From NCBI RefSeq assembly GCF_024707525.1, contig NZ_CP062231.1, positions 186,001 through 250,000 on the forward strand: 64,000 nt of DNA. Reading direction: 5' to 3'. Both the position numbers and the translations under genes were made by a program. Shown one piece after another: positions 8,241-17,750 of this stretch (position 1 is its first letter; each line of letters starts with the position of its first letter). This DNA is from Rhizobium sp. TH2 (lineage in GTDB: Bacteria; Pseudomonadota; Alphaproteobacteria; Rhizobiales; Rhizobiaceae). The notes under the pieces are model-generated. The model saw only the letters and a program-made list of their open reading frames with translations. It searched no databases and was not told the DNA's origin.

Positions 8241-10136
8241 TCAGAGCAGGAAGTCGCTGGCCCGCAGCTTTGTGATCTCATCGAGAAGAAGCGAGAAATC
8301 GGCCTTGCCGTCGCCATCGGTATCGCCCGAAATGATGGCGTTTCCGTCCTTGATCTCATAGCGCAACTCGCCCGCTTCCTTGTGGAATTTGGCAGTCCCG
8401 ATGAAGTCGAAACTCTGGTCGCGCCGCCTGTCCTCGTTGGCATCGATGCGTCGGAGATCGATATCGTCCTCGTTGCGGATAAAGTCGGTGATCGTATCGC
8501 GGCCCGTCTTCGGCGCCGAATCCTTCAGGTTCGAGAACAGGAAGATATCCGCACCGTCGCCGCCGCTGAGGAAGTCGCCGCCGCCATCTCCGCTCAGCAC
8601 ATCGTCGCCATCCCCGCCTGAAAGCAGATCGCCGCCACCGCCGCCCTGCATCACATCATTACCGGCCTGTCCGCGCAGGACGTTGAGGCCGGTATCGCCG
8701 ATCAGCGTATCGGCCTGTTTCGAACCGGTAAGGTTTTCGATCGAGGTGAAGCTATCGCCCAGCGCATCGCCAAGATTGCTCGCGGCATCGGCAAGGCTAG
8801 CCAGCACGCCGTTTGCCGAGAGATCGTAGCTTGCGGTATCGTTGCCGTCGCCGCCGTTGAGAGCATCGCCGCCGCCCGCGCCCTGCAATATGTCGTCGCC
8901 TTGCCCGCCGTCCAGCGTGTCTGCAAGGTTCGTGCCCGTAAACTGCTCGGCGCTCTCGTCACCGGTCCAGTTGACCGCGCCTTGGCGGGGATCGACGATC
9001 CGGCCGTAGATCTCGCTCGACCCGCTCGATGAATCCCAGGTCACGACGACGCGACCGTCGATCGTTTCGGAGGCGGTGATGCGGGAAATGTCGGTGGAGA
9101 TGCGATCCGAGATGGTGAATTCGGTGCCGATCTTGGTGCCGGTGCTGGAGATCAGTTGGCCGAGCACGTCGTCGTTCCCATCCCTGCCGCCGTCGTACCA
9201 GACGACGAGGAAGTTTCCGTCCCTCAGGCCCACCACCTTTTGCATGGTGCCCCAATGCGTGTGGCCAGACGTGTTGATCTGGAATTCCTCGCCGCCATTG
9301 ATCGAGCCATAAACGGCATAGTTTCCACCGCCCACATGTTCGTTCCACACGGCCATGAACGTATTGCCCGTCGAATAGGATACGTCGGGATCGGTATGAA
9401 ACTCGTCGAAGTCCCCCTTGTCGACGCGATAAAATCCCGGTTGTCCGCCGATCTCGGTTCCGTAGATGCCGTCGCTATGGTTGCTGGCATTGCCGAGATT
9501 GTCGTCCCAGATCACGTTGACACGGGTACCGTCCCTGCTGTTGGCGACAGCGGCGTTGGAATCCGCGCCGATGCTGTCGCTCAGCCGCTCGGACGGCCCG
9601 AGCGGCTGGCCGTCGGCGCCGTAATGCTGGATGCGGACCGAGTTGGTGTAGCTGTGTCCCGGGCCGGGATCGGTATCCATGCTCGAGTCGTCCCAGACGA
9701 GATAGAAGCCGCCATCGCCGTCGCCCACGACGTCGGGCCGCTTTGCCACGTTGTCGGTCCAGTCGGCATTGCTGTGGATCGGTTCGGTGACCGGCAGGCC
9801 GTCCGCGCCATAGACGCGGTGATAGATATTCTCGTCTACCCCCTCGCGCTCGGACCAGGTGACCACGAAACCGCCGCCCTTCAACGCGGCGATGTCCACC
9901 ATCTCATGATCGACGAAGACGTCGTTGTTGGCATCGACGATCGTCTGCTCGCGGAAGACGGAACCATCGGCATTGTGGATTACATAGCGCAGAGTGCCAC
10001 CCAGTGCATCGCTGCTGCGATAGACGGTGGTGAAGCGGCCGTCGTCGAGGGCGGCCACTGCGGGCGAGTTCTGGCTGTCGTTGGTGTTTACGGGATTGAG
10101 CTGATAGGAGGCGCCGGAAAAAATCGGTGTTGGCAA
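8241..10136 (-). CDS. RTX (hemolysin-type calcium-binding repeat) secreted protein
   Basis: A 631-aa protein without an N-terminal signal. Residues 1-390 form a repeated beta-rich region in which each unit holds an x-V-V-T-W/W-D-x-x-x pattern such as GGGFVVTWSEREG, GGFYLVWDDSS and GNFLVVWYDGG. Residues ~400-540 hold nonapeptide repeats (GGQGDDILQGAGGGDALNGGDGNDT; GGGGGDLLSGGDGDDVL) that bind calcium. The C-terminus (GGDGADIFLFSNLKDS, then TITDFIRNEDDIDL) resembles the serralysin-type C-terminal domain read by type I secretion systems. It is therefore probably exported by an ABC/MFP/TolC machine. No such genes are nearby, and there is no protease motif. Confidence 0.85.
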   Translation of the reverse strand: MPTPIFSGASYQLNPVNTNDSQNSPAVAALDDGRFTTVYRSSDALGGTLRYVIHNADGSVFREQTIVDANNDVFVDHEMVDIAALKGGGFVVTWSEREGVDENIYHRVYGADGLPVTEPIHSNADWTDNVAKRPDVVGDGDGGFYLVWDDSSMDTDPGPGHSYTNSVRIQHYGADGQPLGPSERLSDSIGADSNAAVANSRDGTRVNVIWDDNLGNASNHSDGIYGTEIGGQPGFYRVDKGDFDEFHTDPDVSYSTGNTFMAVWNEHVGGGNYAVYGSINGGEEFQINTSGHTHWGTMQKVVGLRDGNFLVVWYDGGRDGNDDVLGQLISSTGTKIGTEFTISDRISTDISRITASETIDGRVVVTWDSSSGSSEIYGRIVDPRQGAVNWTGDESAEQFTGTNLADTLDGGQGDDILQGAGGGDALNGGDGNDTASYDLSANGVLASLADAASNLGDALGDSFTSIENLTGSKQADTLIGDTGLNVLRGQAGNDVMQGGGGGDLLSGGDGDDVLSGDGGGDFLSGGDGADIFLFSNLKDSAPKTGRDTITDFIRNEDDIDLRRIDANEDRRRDQSFDFIGTAKFHKEAGELRYEIKDGNAIISGDTDGDGKADFSLLLDEITKLRASDFLL

Positions 10137-10289
10137 GACTGTTCACTCCGCTTTGTTTTGAGGAAAAGCGGCCATGTCCCTCCTGCCGCGACGCCGGTAT
10201 AGACTGCGTCGGCAGGCACGCTCTTGGTCGGGGGCGAACGGATGCGGCCTGTGGCGAACGGGCGTGCTTGTGGAGGGGTGCCTCGGGCT

Positions 10290-11246
10290 TTACCGCTCGT
10301 ATCTCATCATCGTCGCGGCGCGGATATCCGACGGTGTCATGTCGAAGCGCTCGCGGAAACTGCGGTTGAAATGCGAGAGATCGCCGAAGCCACAATCGTA
10401 GGCGATGGACGAAATGCTCTGCGCCAGCGCGGCGATGTCGCAGAGCATGGCATGGGCGAGTTCGAGCCGGCAGCCGCGGACGTAATCCGAGAAGGTCGTC
10501 CCCTCGCGCTCGAAGAGCCGCTGGATGTAGCGCGGGGAAACCCCCTGGCTTTTCGCCACGCTGCCGATGCCGAGGCCGGGATCCTTGAGGCGCGCCTGGA
10601 CATCCTTCTTGATGAGTTCGAGGCGTGCCGCGCCGATTCCCGTCCGGTCGAAGCTGGTATTCTGGCCGATCGCCGCGCCGAATGCGAGCGCCGCGAGATC
10701 GTAGAGGTGGCTCGCCGCACGGCTGTCGGCGGCCTGCGCCTCGGCGGGATTTCGGAACAGGAGATCGGCATAGCCCGCCGCCAGCGCGGCGCCGGCCGTG
10801 CCGAGAGGGGCATGGTAGAAGGGCCGGCCATCGATCCGCGGCAGGCGCGCCTTGAGCTGCGCGAACCCCAGGGACACCACGTTTACGTTGACATGGGGAA
10901 GCCGGAATTCGGCGACGGAGGCTTCGCTTACCAGCATCAGGTCGCCGGCCTTCACTGAAAACGGCTCGCGTCCCTCGACGGCGAGTTCACAGTCGGCGTC
11001 GTGAACCGTCAACAGGTAATCCTCCCGCCCGTCTGTGATCATCTCCCGCGTCCGCTTACCGGCGATCGGCGAATAGCGCGCCTTGCACACCATCACATTG
11101 TCGGACAGCGCAACGGCGCCGAGCTCGATTCTAATCTCATCATCGAGCGGGCGAAACTGCCTGCGCGCCACGATCCGGCCGACAAAGTCATGCAGAACGC
11201 CGAGCCTCTCCCGGCGTGGCAGATGGTCGGTTGAAAAGAAGTTCAT
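10290..11246 (-). CDS. AraC-family transcriptional regulator
   Basis: A 318-aa regulator. The N-terminal ~170 residues form a cupin-like AraC sensing domain (EDYLLTVHDADCELAVEGREPFSVKAGDLMLV). The C-terminal ~100 residues hold two helix-turn-helix motifs (GIGSVAKSQGVSPRYIQRLFEREGTTFSDYVR and SISSIAYDCGFGDLSHFNRSFRERFDMTPSDIR). It lies upstream of, and in the same direction as, the RTX gene, with 153 bp between them. It may control that gene, but no operator is evident. Confidence 0.88.
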   Translation of the reverse strand: MNFFSTDHLPRRERLGVLHDFVGRIVARRQFRPLDDEIRIELGAVALSDNVMVCKARYSPIAGKRTREMITDGREDYLLTVHDADCELAVEGREPFSVKAGDLMLVSEASVAEFRLPHVNVNVVSLGFAQLKARLPRIDGRPFYHAPLGTAGAALAAGYADLLFRNPAEAQAADSRAASHLYDLAALAFGAAIGQNTSFDRTGIGAARLELIKKDVQARLKDPGLGIGSVAKSQGVSPRYIQRLFEREGTTFSDYVRGCRLELAHAMLCDIAALAQSISSIAYDCGFGDLSHFNRSFRERFDMTPSDIRAATMMRYER

Positions 11247-11339
11247 TTTTTATCCGGGAATGGCCAGGAAGCGATCGCCAATTCGTAGCAATCGTTTCAG
11301 GATTTGGCAATCCGTTCGTCCCGCTGGCGTCCAGGTTCG

Positions 11340-11567
11340 CTATTCGGCAGCATGCAGCTCGCGGCTGCGCGCCCGGACCGCGGTCGCCAAATAACCGCGC
11401 AGGTCGCCATGTGCGGCCTTGTCGAGTTCCTCGCGCGATACGCCGTCTTCGTCGGCGTCCTCGAGCAGTTCAGCCATCAGTGCATCGAGATCGTCGGGTT
11501 CGACAGTCTGCTGGTCGATGAAACTCTCTCGCCAAGCGGCAAGAAATTCTTTCGGGGAATCGTTCAT
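11340..11567 (-). CDS. small acidic protein, DUF768-like
   Basis: A 75-aa acidic, helix-rich protein (FLAAWRESFIDQQ, DLDALMAELLEDADEDGVSREELDKA). The composition and the phrase DADEDGVSREEL recall DUF768-type small rhizobial proteins. This is an impression of similarity, not an alignment. A purine-rich GGAGGCAGG precedes the ATG, supporting the start. It lies between the AraC gene and the amide operon. Function unknown. Confidence 0.55.
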   Translation of the reverse strand: MNDSPKEFLAAWRESFIDQQTVEPDDLDALMAELLEDADEDGVSREELDKAAHGDLRGYLATAVRARSRELHAAE

Positions 11568-11665
11568 GCCTGCCTCCTCGTGCCGCGACGTGCGGCGTTC
11601 ACTGCGCGGGGTAACGTGCGGTCGGCATGGTTGTTCCGGTAAGAGGTGGCGGCGGAAAAAGCCCG

Positions 11666-13348
11666 TCAGATCGCCGAGCGGCGATAGGCTGCCGGATCGG
11701 GGATCGGCACGGCGGCCATCAGTGCCTTGGTATAGTCCTCGCGCGGGCTCTCGAAAATCTCCCGCCGGGTGCCGGATTCCACGATCCGCCCGGCGCGCAT
11801 TACCGCCACCTTGTGCGACATGCGCTCGATCACCGCCATGTCGTGCGAGATGAAGAGATAAGCGAGCCCCATCGTCTCCTGCAGTTCCAGCATCAGGTCC
11901 AGCACGCGGGCGCGCACCGACACATCGAGCGCCGCGACACTCTCATCGGCGACGATCAGCTTCGGCTCCAGTGCTAAGGCCCTCGCGATGCAGATGCGCT
12001 GCCGCTGGCCCCCGGAGAATTCGTGCGGATAGCGGCTCGCCGCATCCGGCGCCAGGCCGACGCGGCGCAGCAATTCGGCAACGCGATCCTGCCGCTCGCT
12101 TTTATTGCCGATGTCGTGGATCACCAGCGGCTCCGCCACCGCCTTGCCGACCGACATGCGCGGATCGAGCGAGGCATAGGGGTCCTGGAAGATCATCTGC
12201 GCCGCGCGCCGCACCGGCTTCATCTCGCGCTGGCTGAGGCCGGCAATGCTGCGGCCGTCGATCTGCACCGAACCGAAAAACGGTATCAGCCCCAGCACCG
12301 CCTTGCCCGTGGTGGATTTGCCCGAGCCGCTCTCACCGACCAGGCCCATCGTCTCTCCGGGCATGATGTCGAACGACACGTCCATCACCGAAGCGGCGGC
12401 CGCCTTGCGCTTGAACAGCAATCCCGTGCCGCTGCTATAGGTCACGCTGAGGTCGCGCACGTTCAACACCGGCGTCTTGCCTGGTGTCGGCAAATGGATC
12501 GCGGACTTCGAGACCCGTGGCGGACCATCCGTGCCGGCATGCGCGCCGAGCCTCGGCACCGCAGCCAGCAACTGCCGCGTATAAAGTTCGCGCGGATGGC
12601 CGAAGATCTCCATCGACGGACCCTGCTCGACGATCCGGCCGTTCTGCATGATCACCACGCGGTCGGCCATCTCGGCCACCACGCCCATGTCATGGGTGAT
12701 CAGGATGATCGAGGTGCCGAACTCCGTTTTCAACCCGCGCATAAGGGTCAGGATCTGCGCCTGTACCGTCACATCGAGCGCGGTGGTCGGCTCGTCGGCG
12801 ATCAGCACCTTGGGCCGGCAGGAAAGCGCCATGGCGATCATCACCCGCTGGCGCATGCCGCCGGAGAGCTCATGCGGATATTGCTTCAGCCGTCGCGCCG
12901 GATCGGTCAGCTGCACCTTATCCAGCATATCGAGTGCGATCGCCTCGGCATCGGCCGAACCCTGATGCTCGCGGATCGCCTCGGTCAGCTGCGCGCCGAT
13001 GCTCATCACGGGATTGAGCGAGGTCATCGGCTCCTGGAAGATCATAGCGGCTTCGCGGCCGCGCACATGCCGCATCGCGCTGTTGGAGAGCCGCGTCAGT
13101 TCCCGCCCATCGAGCCGGATCGAGCCCGACGCGACTTGCAGCGAAGCCTTGGGCAACAATCCCATGATCGAGAGCGAGGTCACGGATTTACCCGAACCGC
13201 TCTCGCCGGCGATGCACAGCGTTTCGCCTGCGAAGAGATCGAAACTGATATCCTCAAGTACGGCTTTGCGGCCTTCAGGCGTCCGTGCATCGACGCTGAG
13301 CTTGTCTACTTTTAGAACCGGCATCCCGGCGGGCATTGCTTCCGTCAC
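11666..13348 (-). CDS. fused two-domain oligopeptide-type ABC ATPase (DppD-DppF fusion)
   Basis: A 560-aa protein with two complete ATPase domains. The first has GESGSGKSVTSLS near residue 55 and a VLIADEPTTALD Walker B. The second has GESGSGKSTTGKAV near residue 345 and LIVADESVAALD. Both carry the signature helix: LSGGMRQRVMIAMAL and FSGGQRQRICIARAL. It energises the permeases and solute-binding protein encoded upstream. It is the last gene of the amide operon, its ATG overlapping the acetamidase stop by 4 nt. In the second Walker B the usual DEP is DES, as in many second domains of this family. Confidence 0.92.
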   Translation of the reverse strand: MTEAMPAGMPVLKVDKLSVDARTPEGRKAVLEDISFDLFAGETLCIAGESGSGKSVTSLSIMGLLPKASLQVASGSIRLDGRELTRLSNSAMRHVRGREAAMIFQEPMTSLNPVMSIGAQLTEAIREHQGSADAEAIALDMLDKVQLTDPARRLKQYPHELSGGMRQRVMIAMALSCRPKVLIADEPTTALDVTVQAQILTLMRGLKTEFGTSIILITHDMGVVAEMADRVVIMQNGRIVEQGPSMEIFGHPRELYTRQLLAAVPRLGAHAGTDGPPRVSKSAIHLPTPGKTPVLNVRDLSVTYSSGTGLLFKRKAAAASVMDVSFDIMPGETMGLVGESGSGKSTTGKAVLGLIPFFGSVQIDGRSIAGLSQREMKPVRRAAQMIFQDPYASLDPRMSVGKAVAEPLVIHDIGNKSERQDRVAELLRRVGLAPDAASRYPHEFSGGQRQRICIARALALEPKLIVADESVAALDVSVRARVLDLMLELQETMGLAYLFISHDMAVIERMSHKVAVMRAGRIVESGTRREIFESPREDYTKALMAAVPIPDPAAYRRSAI

Positions 13349-14289
13349 GCCAGCACGATCCTCGGGAAGTAGAAGGAGACCACCCAGTTCGGCATATCGA
13401 CGATCTCGCTGATCCGGAGGTCGCCGCAGACGGAGCAGAGCATATAGGCATCGACCGCGCTATAGCCATGTTCCGATGTGAGCAGGTCGATCATCCGCAT
13501 CACCGCTTCGCGGGCGCCGGTCATCAGGTCGGGGCCGATGCCGGTCGTGACCTCGTAACCCATGCCATCGAGATGGCGGCTCACCGGCTCGGTCGTCGTG
13601 AAGCGCGGCGTCTTGAGATTGGCGCCTTTCACGAGATCGAGCGTCAGCTCGACATTCATCTGGCTTTCGATCGCGGTGCCGCAGACCTCGCCGTCGCCCT
13701 GCGCGGCATGGGTGTCGCCGACGGAGAACAGTGCGCCTTCGACCTCGATCGGCAGGTAGAGCGTCACGCCTGCTGTCAGGTCACGAATATCCATATTGCC
13801 GCCAACACGCCGCGGCGGGACGACCGAATGCAGGCCCGGCTCGGCCGGCGCTACGCCGATCGTGCCGGCAAAGGGCTTGAGCGGCACCTTACCGCCGGGG
13901 CCATAGGCGGACGGCGCCATCGAGGCCGTGTCATAGGTCCAGACATGCAGTGCCGGATCCTTGAACTGGTCGGCGAGCAGGCCGAAGCCCGGAATGTTTG
14001 CTGTCCATCCCACGCCGGATGGATGGAACTTGTTGATCGTGACCTTCAGCGCATCGCCCGGCTGCGCGCCCTCGACATAGACCGGTCCCGAGACCGGATT
14101 GATCTTGGCGAAATCGAGATTGGCGAGCGTCGCGAGCGTCGCATCCGCGCCCAGCTGTCCGCCGGAGGAATCCATGCATTCGAAGAGGATCGTCTCGCCG
14201 GGCTTGGCGGTCAGCGCGGGCGGGAAATCGCGGTTCCAGCCGAAATTATGCTGGGCCTGGTGGATCGTGTGGTTACAGATGCTGCACAT
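13345..14289 (-). CDS. acetamidase/formamidase family amidohydrolase
   Basis: A 314-aa protein of the FmdA/AmdA family. It starts with HTIHQAQHNFGWNRDFPPALTAKPGETILFECMDSSGGQL. It also has VYVEGAQPGDALKVTI near residue 65 and VPPRRVGGNMDIRDL near residue 155. These enzymes hydrolyse short aliphatic amides to ammonia and the acid in the cytoplasm. It is embedded in an operon with an AmiC-like sensor, an ANTAR regulator and an ABC importer, so it is probably the catabolic enzyme for the imported amide. A stem-loop at 14311-14339 separates it from the upstream solute-binding gene. Formamide versus acetamide preference cannot be read from sequence. Confidence 0.9.
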   Translation of the reverse strand: MCSICNHTIHQAQHNFGWNRDFPPALTAKPGETILFECMDSSGGQLGADATLATLANLDFAKINPVSGPVYVEGAQPGDALKVTINKFHPSGVGWTANIPGFGLLADQFKDPALHVWTYDTASMAPSAYGPGGKVPLKPFAGTIGVAPAEPGLHSVVPPRRVGGNMDIRDLTAGVTLYLPIEVEGALFSVGDTHAAQGDGEVCGTAIESQMNVELTLDLVKGANLKTPRFTTTEPVSRHLDGMGYEVTTGIGPDLMTGAREAVMRMIDLLTSEHGYSAVDAYMLCSVCGDLRISEIVDMPNWVVSFYFPRIVLA

Positions 14290-14310
14290 GGGAATTCTCC
14301 GGGAATGATG

Positions 14311-14339
14311 GTCTCCCCGGAGCCCTGCACCGGGGAGAC
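14311..14339 (-). promoter_or_regulatory. intercistronic stem-loop downstream of solute-binding-protein gene
   Basis: A perfect 10-bp stem, GTCTCCCCGG (14311-14320) with CCGGGGAGAC (14330-14339), and a 9-nt loop, lying between the solute-binding gene and the acetamidase. Such hairpins commonly protect the 3' end of the binding-protein message or attenuate read-through, giving an excess of binding protein. That role is inferred. Confidence 0.5.
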
Positions 14340-14354
14340 ATTGATCCGAAACGC

Positions 14355-15956
14355 TTACTTCACGAAAATCGCGTCGTAATTGATGACACGGGTCGGATCG
14401 ATATAGATGTTGTCGGCGCCGCCCATGCGAAGCGACTTGGCGACGACACGGCGTTCATTGGTGACGGGGATCCACGGCGCATCCTTCATGGCGTCGGTGA
14501 AGATGCCCTTCCATGCCTCGATGCGTTCGCCGGACTTCGCCGGATCGGACATCGAGTCGGCCGCTACTGCGCGTTTGTCGAGATCGGGGTTGCAATACCA
14601 CGACCAGTTCCAGCCGCCCTGAACCGCGCCGCCGCAGCCCAGGATTGGGCCGTAGAAGTTCGACGGATCCGGGAAGTCGGCGATCCAGGCCATGCCGCCC
14701 GACCAGATCATCGGCGCTTCGCCCTCGGTGCCGCCGGCCGCGATGACATTGCCCTGCGCCAGCGCGCGGATTTCGGCCTTGACGCCAACGGCCGCGAGAT
14801 CCTGCTGGATCGCCTGGGCGATGCGCGGCTGCGGATCGGTGTTGGTGGAGTAAAGCACCGTCTCGAAACCATCCGGCAGGCCGGCCTCGGCGAGCAGAGC
14901 CTTGGCCTTCTCCACACTGTATTCATAGCCGGCATAGTCCTTGTCATAGCCCGGCATCAGCGGCGGCAGCACCTCCTTGGCGGGCGTCGCGCGGCCGTTG
15001 AGAATGCGCACGATGCGTTCCTTGTTGATCGCATGGTTGACAGCCTGGCGGACCTTCAGGTTGTCGAAGGGCTTCACCTTGACGTTCAGCGTCACATAGC
15101 CGGTGTGGAGCTGCTCGCCATCGACGATCATCTGCGCGCCATCGGCCGAGTTCTTGATCTCGAGGAATTTCGCCGGCGGAATGCCATCACCCGCGATATC
15201 CACTTCACCCTTCTGCAGCCGCAGCAGCGCGACCAGCGGCTCCTGGCCGACCTCGACCGTAAAGCTGTCGACCTTCGGCACGTCGGCAACATAGTAGTTC
15301 GGGTTCTTTTCGAACACGAGTTTCTGGCCGATCGTCCAGTCCTTGAGCACGAAGGTGCCGGAGCCAACCGGCTTCTTGCCGAAATCACCGCCGGCGGCTT
15401 CGACCGCTTCCTTCGGCACGACGGAGGCGAAGTTGATCGCCAGTACATGCAGGAAGGTCGCGTCAGGCCGCGAGAGCTTGAAAATCACGGTCGAATCGTC
15501 CGGCGTCTCGATGCCGGGAAGGTCGATCGCTTTGCCTGATGTCAGTTCCGCAAAGCCGTTGATCGCACCGAAGAAGCCGGCGCCAGGGCCTTGCGTCTTT
15601 GGATCGACCGCGCGCTCGATCGAGTATTTCACGTCCGATGCCACGACCTCGCGGCCGTTGGAGAATTTCACGCCCTTGCGGAGCTTGAACGTATAGATCA
15701 AGCCATCGGGCGCCACTTCGAAGCTTTCGGCGAGCGACGGCACGAGGTTCGCGGTGCCCGGTTCATAGTCCATGAGCCGTGAGTAGAGGCTCTTGATCAT
15801 CGACCAGTTGACCCAGTCGTATCCGATGGCCGGGTCGAGCGTGGTGATATCGTCCTTGTAGGTGACGACGATATCCTTGCCTTCGGCGTTTGCGGCGAAT
15901 GGCGAAAGTGCCATCACCAGGGCAGTCGTCGTTCCGAGTAACCAGCGTTTGAACAT
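14355..15956 (-). CDS. periplasmic solute-binding protein of peptide/nickel ABC family
   Basis: A 533-aa SBP_bac_5 protein. It has a signal peptide (MFKRWLLGTTTALVMALSPFAANA), then DIVVTYKDDITTLDPAIGYDW, the canonical Y-x-LRKGVKFSNGREV segment (TFKLRKGVKFSNG, about residue 95), and FDNLKVRQAVNHAINKERIVRIL near residue 300. It captures substrate in the periplasm for the two permeases and fused ATPase of this operon. Given the sensor and amidase partners, the ligand is probably a short amide or amide-containing compound rather than a peptide, which is inference. It lies 25 nt after the upstream permease gene. Confidence 0.92.
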   Translation of the reverse strand: MFKRWLLGTTTALVMALSPFAANAEGKDIVVTYKDDITTLDPAIGYDWVNWSMIKSLYSRLMDYEPGTANLVPSLAESFEVAPDGLIYTFKLRKGVKFSNGREVVASDVKYSIERAVDPKTQGPGAGFFGAINGFAELTSGKAIDLPGIETPDDSTVIFKLSRPDATFLHVLAINFASVVPKEAVEAAGGDFGKKPVGSGTFVLKDWTIGQKLVFEKNPNYYVADVPKVDSFTVEVGQEPLVALLRLQKGEVDIAGDGIPPAKFLEIKNSADGAQMIVDGEQLHTGYVTLNVKVKPFDNLKVRQAVNHAINKERIVRILNGRATPAKEVLPPLMPGYDKDYAGYEYSVEKAKALLAEAGLPDGFETVLYSTNTDPQPRIAQAIQQDLAAVGVKAEIRALAQGNVIAAGGTEGEAPMIWSGGMAWIADFPDPSNFYGPILGCGGAVQGGWNWSWYCNPDLDKRAVAADSMSDPAKSGERIEAWKGIFTDAMKDAPWIPVTNERRVVAKSLRMGGADNIYIDPTRVINYDAIFVK

Positions 15957-15981
15957 TGTTGTTCCCCTTCTTTGGTTGCTG

Positions 15982-16902
15982 TCAGGTGGTACGGATGCGC
16001 GGGTCGATGACCGGCGCGATAAGGTCTGCGAGAAGATTGCCGGTCACAATCGCGAGCGCCGAGGTCAGCGTCACGCCCATGATGATGGGAATGTCGACCT
16101 GCTGGATCGCCTGCCAGGCAAGCTGGCCGATGCCGGGCCAGCCATAGACCGCCTCGACCACCACCACGCCGCCCATGAACTGGCCGATATCGATGCCGAT
16201 CATGGCGATGATGGGCAGGATCGCGTTGGGCAGAGCGTGGCGGAAGATGATGCGGGCCGAGGACAGGCCCTTGGCGCGGGCGGTGCGGACATAATCCTGG
16301 TTCAGCACGTCGATCATCGCCGAGCGCACCATGCGGGCATACCAACCGGCGCCGAGTATGCCGAGCGTCATCGCCGGCAGCACGATATGGGAAAAGGTGC
16401 CGTAGCCGCTCATCGGAAACCAGCCGAGCGTGACGGCGAAGAGATAGAGCAGCAAGAGCGCCGCGACGAATTGCGGCGCCGAGACCCCGACGAAGGAGGC
16501 CATCATCACCAGCCGGTCAATGAGGCTGCCGCGCTTGACCGCCGCGATCGTGCCGAACGTGACGCCGAGCACCACCTCGACGAAAATCCCCGCCGCCATC
16601 AGCGTCAGCGTCGCCGGCAGGCGGGCCACGATCAACGTCCAGACCTCGGTTTTCTGGGCATAGGAACGGCCGAGATTGCCCTGCAGCAGCCCCGAGAGAT
16701 AGTTCCAGAACTGTATCAGCAGCGGCTGGTCGAGCCCGAGCTGATGGCGGATCGAGGCGACCGTCTGGGCCGTCGCGCTACGGCCCGCGAGCATCCGTGC
16801 CGGGTCGGCCGGCAGCGCATAGAGCAGCACGAAAGTGATCGCCGCCACGCCGAGCAGGATCAACAATGCCTGTGCCACGCGCTGGAGCAGGAGCGTCACC
16901 AT
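15982..16902 (-). CDS. ABC transporter permease, DppB type
   Basis: A 306-aa inner-membrane permease with six predicted spans. The N-terminal block is LLQRVAQALLILLGVAAITFVLLYALPADPA, and the EAA loop is VRTARAKGLSSARIIFRHALPNAILPI near residue 200. The frame extends upstream, but the family N-terminus begins at the ATG at 16902, which overlaps the stop of the second permease by one base (TGATG). It pairs with the DppC-type permease to form the translocation pore of the amide-operon ABC importer. Confidence 0.92.
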   Translation of the reverse strand: MVTLLLQRVAQALLILLGVAAITFVLLYALPADPARMLAGRSATAQTVASIRHQLGLDQPLLIQFWNYLSGLLQGNLGRSYAQKTEVWTLIVARLPATLTLMAAGIFVEVVLGVTFGTIAAVKRGSLIDRLVMMASFVGVSAPQFVAALLLLYLFAVTLGWFPMSGYGTFSHIVLPAMTLGILGAGWYARMVRSAMIDVLNQDYVRTARAKGLSSARIIFRHALPNAILPIIAMIGIDIGQFMGGVVVVEAVYGWPGIGQLAWQAIQQVDIPIIMGVTLTSALAIVTGNLLADLIAPVIDPRIRTT

Positions 16903-17750
16903 CAGCCCCTCCCGCGCTGGGTGGGATCGAGGATGTCGCGCAATGCATCGCCGACCAGATTGAAGGCGAGGGCGGTGAGCAGAATCACTGCACCTGGGAT
17001 AAACACCAGCCAGGGCGCCGCCTGGAAATAGCTCTGGCTCTCGAAGATGATATTGCCCCAGCTCGGCTGCGGCGGCTGCACACCGATGCCGAGGAACGAC
17101 AGCGTCGCTTCGAGCAACACGGTCGTCGCGATACCAAGCGTGCCCCAGACGATCGCGGTCGGGATCAGGTGCGGCAGGATATGCAGGAAAAGGATGCGGC
17201 CATGTCCTGCGCCGAGCGAACGCTGGGCAAGGATGAAATCCCGCTCTACCAGCCCCCGCGTCTCGGTATAGACGATGCGTGCTACCTGCACCCAGTTGAC
17301 CAGCGCGATCACCATGGCGACGATCCACAGGCTCGGCCTCAGCAGTGCCGCCAGCACGATGGCGAGCAAGAGCGCCGGAAATGCCATCATCAGGTCGGTG
17401 AAACGCATCAATATATTGCCGGCCAGCCCGCGCATGTAGCCGGCAATGATGCCGACCGTCAGCCCGATCGCCACCGCGATGCCATTGGCCACTAGCCCGA
17501 TGATCAGCGAGGTCCGCGCGCCATAGAGCAGCCGGGAAAAGAGGTCGCGGCCGAGCGTATCGGTCCCGAGCATGAACTGCCCGCCCGGCGGCATCGGCGC
17601 GCCTTCAAGCGTCAGCCCGTCGAACATCTGCTCATCCGGATTGAACGGCGCGATCAGAGGTGCCGCGAGCGCCAGCACCACGACGATCACCACCACCGCA
17701 AGCCCGAAAAGCGCGGCCGGCTGGCGCAGCAATGAGCGCACCACGCCCAT
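16902..17750 (-). CDS. ABC transporter permease, DppC type
   Basis: A 282-aa inner-membrane permease with an N-terminal anchor segment (LFGLAVVVIVVVLALAAPLIAPFNPDEQ). The DppC signature follows: FMLGTDTLGRDLFSRLLYGARTSLIIGLVA near residue 60, and an EAA loop (RDFILAQRSLGAGHGRILFLHILPHLIPT) near residue 190. Its start overlaps the ANTAR regulator's stop, and its own stop overlaps the DppB start, all by TGATG, so the block is translationally coupled. Confidence 0.92.
   Translation of the reverse strand: MGVVRSLLRQPAALFGLAVVVIVVVLALAAPLIAPFNPDEQMFDGLTLEGAPMPPGGQFMLGTDTLGRDLFSRLLYGARTSLIIGLVANGIAVAIGLTVGIIAGYMRGLAGNILMRFTDLMMAFPALLLAIVLAALLRPSLWIVAMVIALVNWVQVARIVYTETRGLVERDFILAQRSLGAGHGRILFLHILPHLIPTAIVWGTLGIATTVLLEATLSFLGIGVQPPQPSWGNIIFESQSYFQAAPWLVFIPGAVILLTALAFNLVGDALRDILDPTQRGRG

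Noticed and set aside
12023..13315. 430-aa plus-strand frame opposite the fused ABC ATPase
   Set aside because: Shadow of two intact ATPase domains on the minus strand, with His- and Arg-rich antisense composition.
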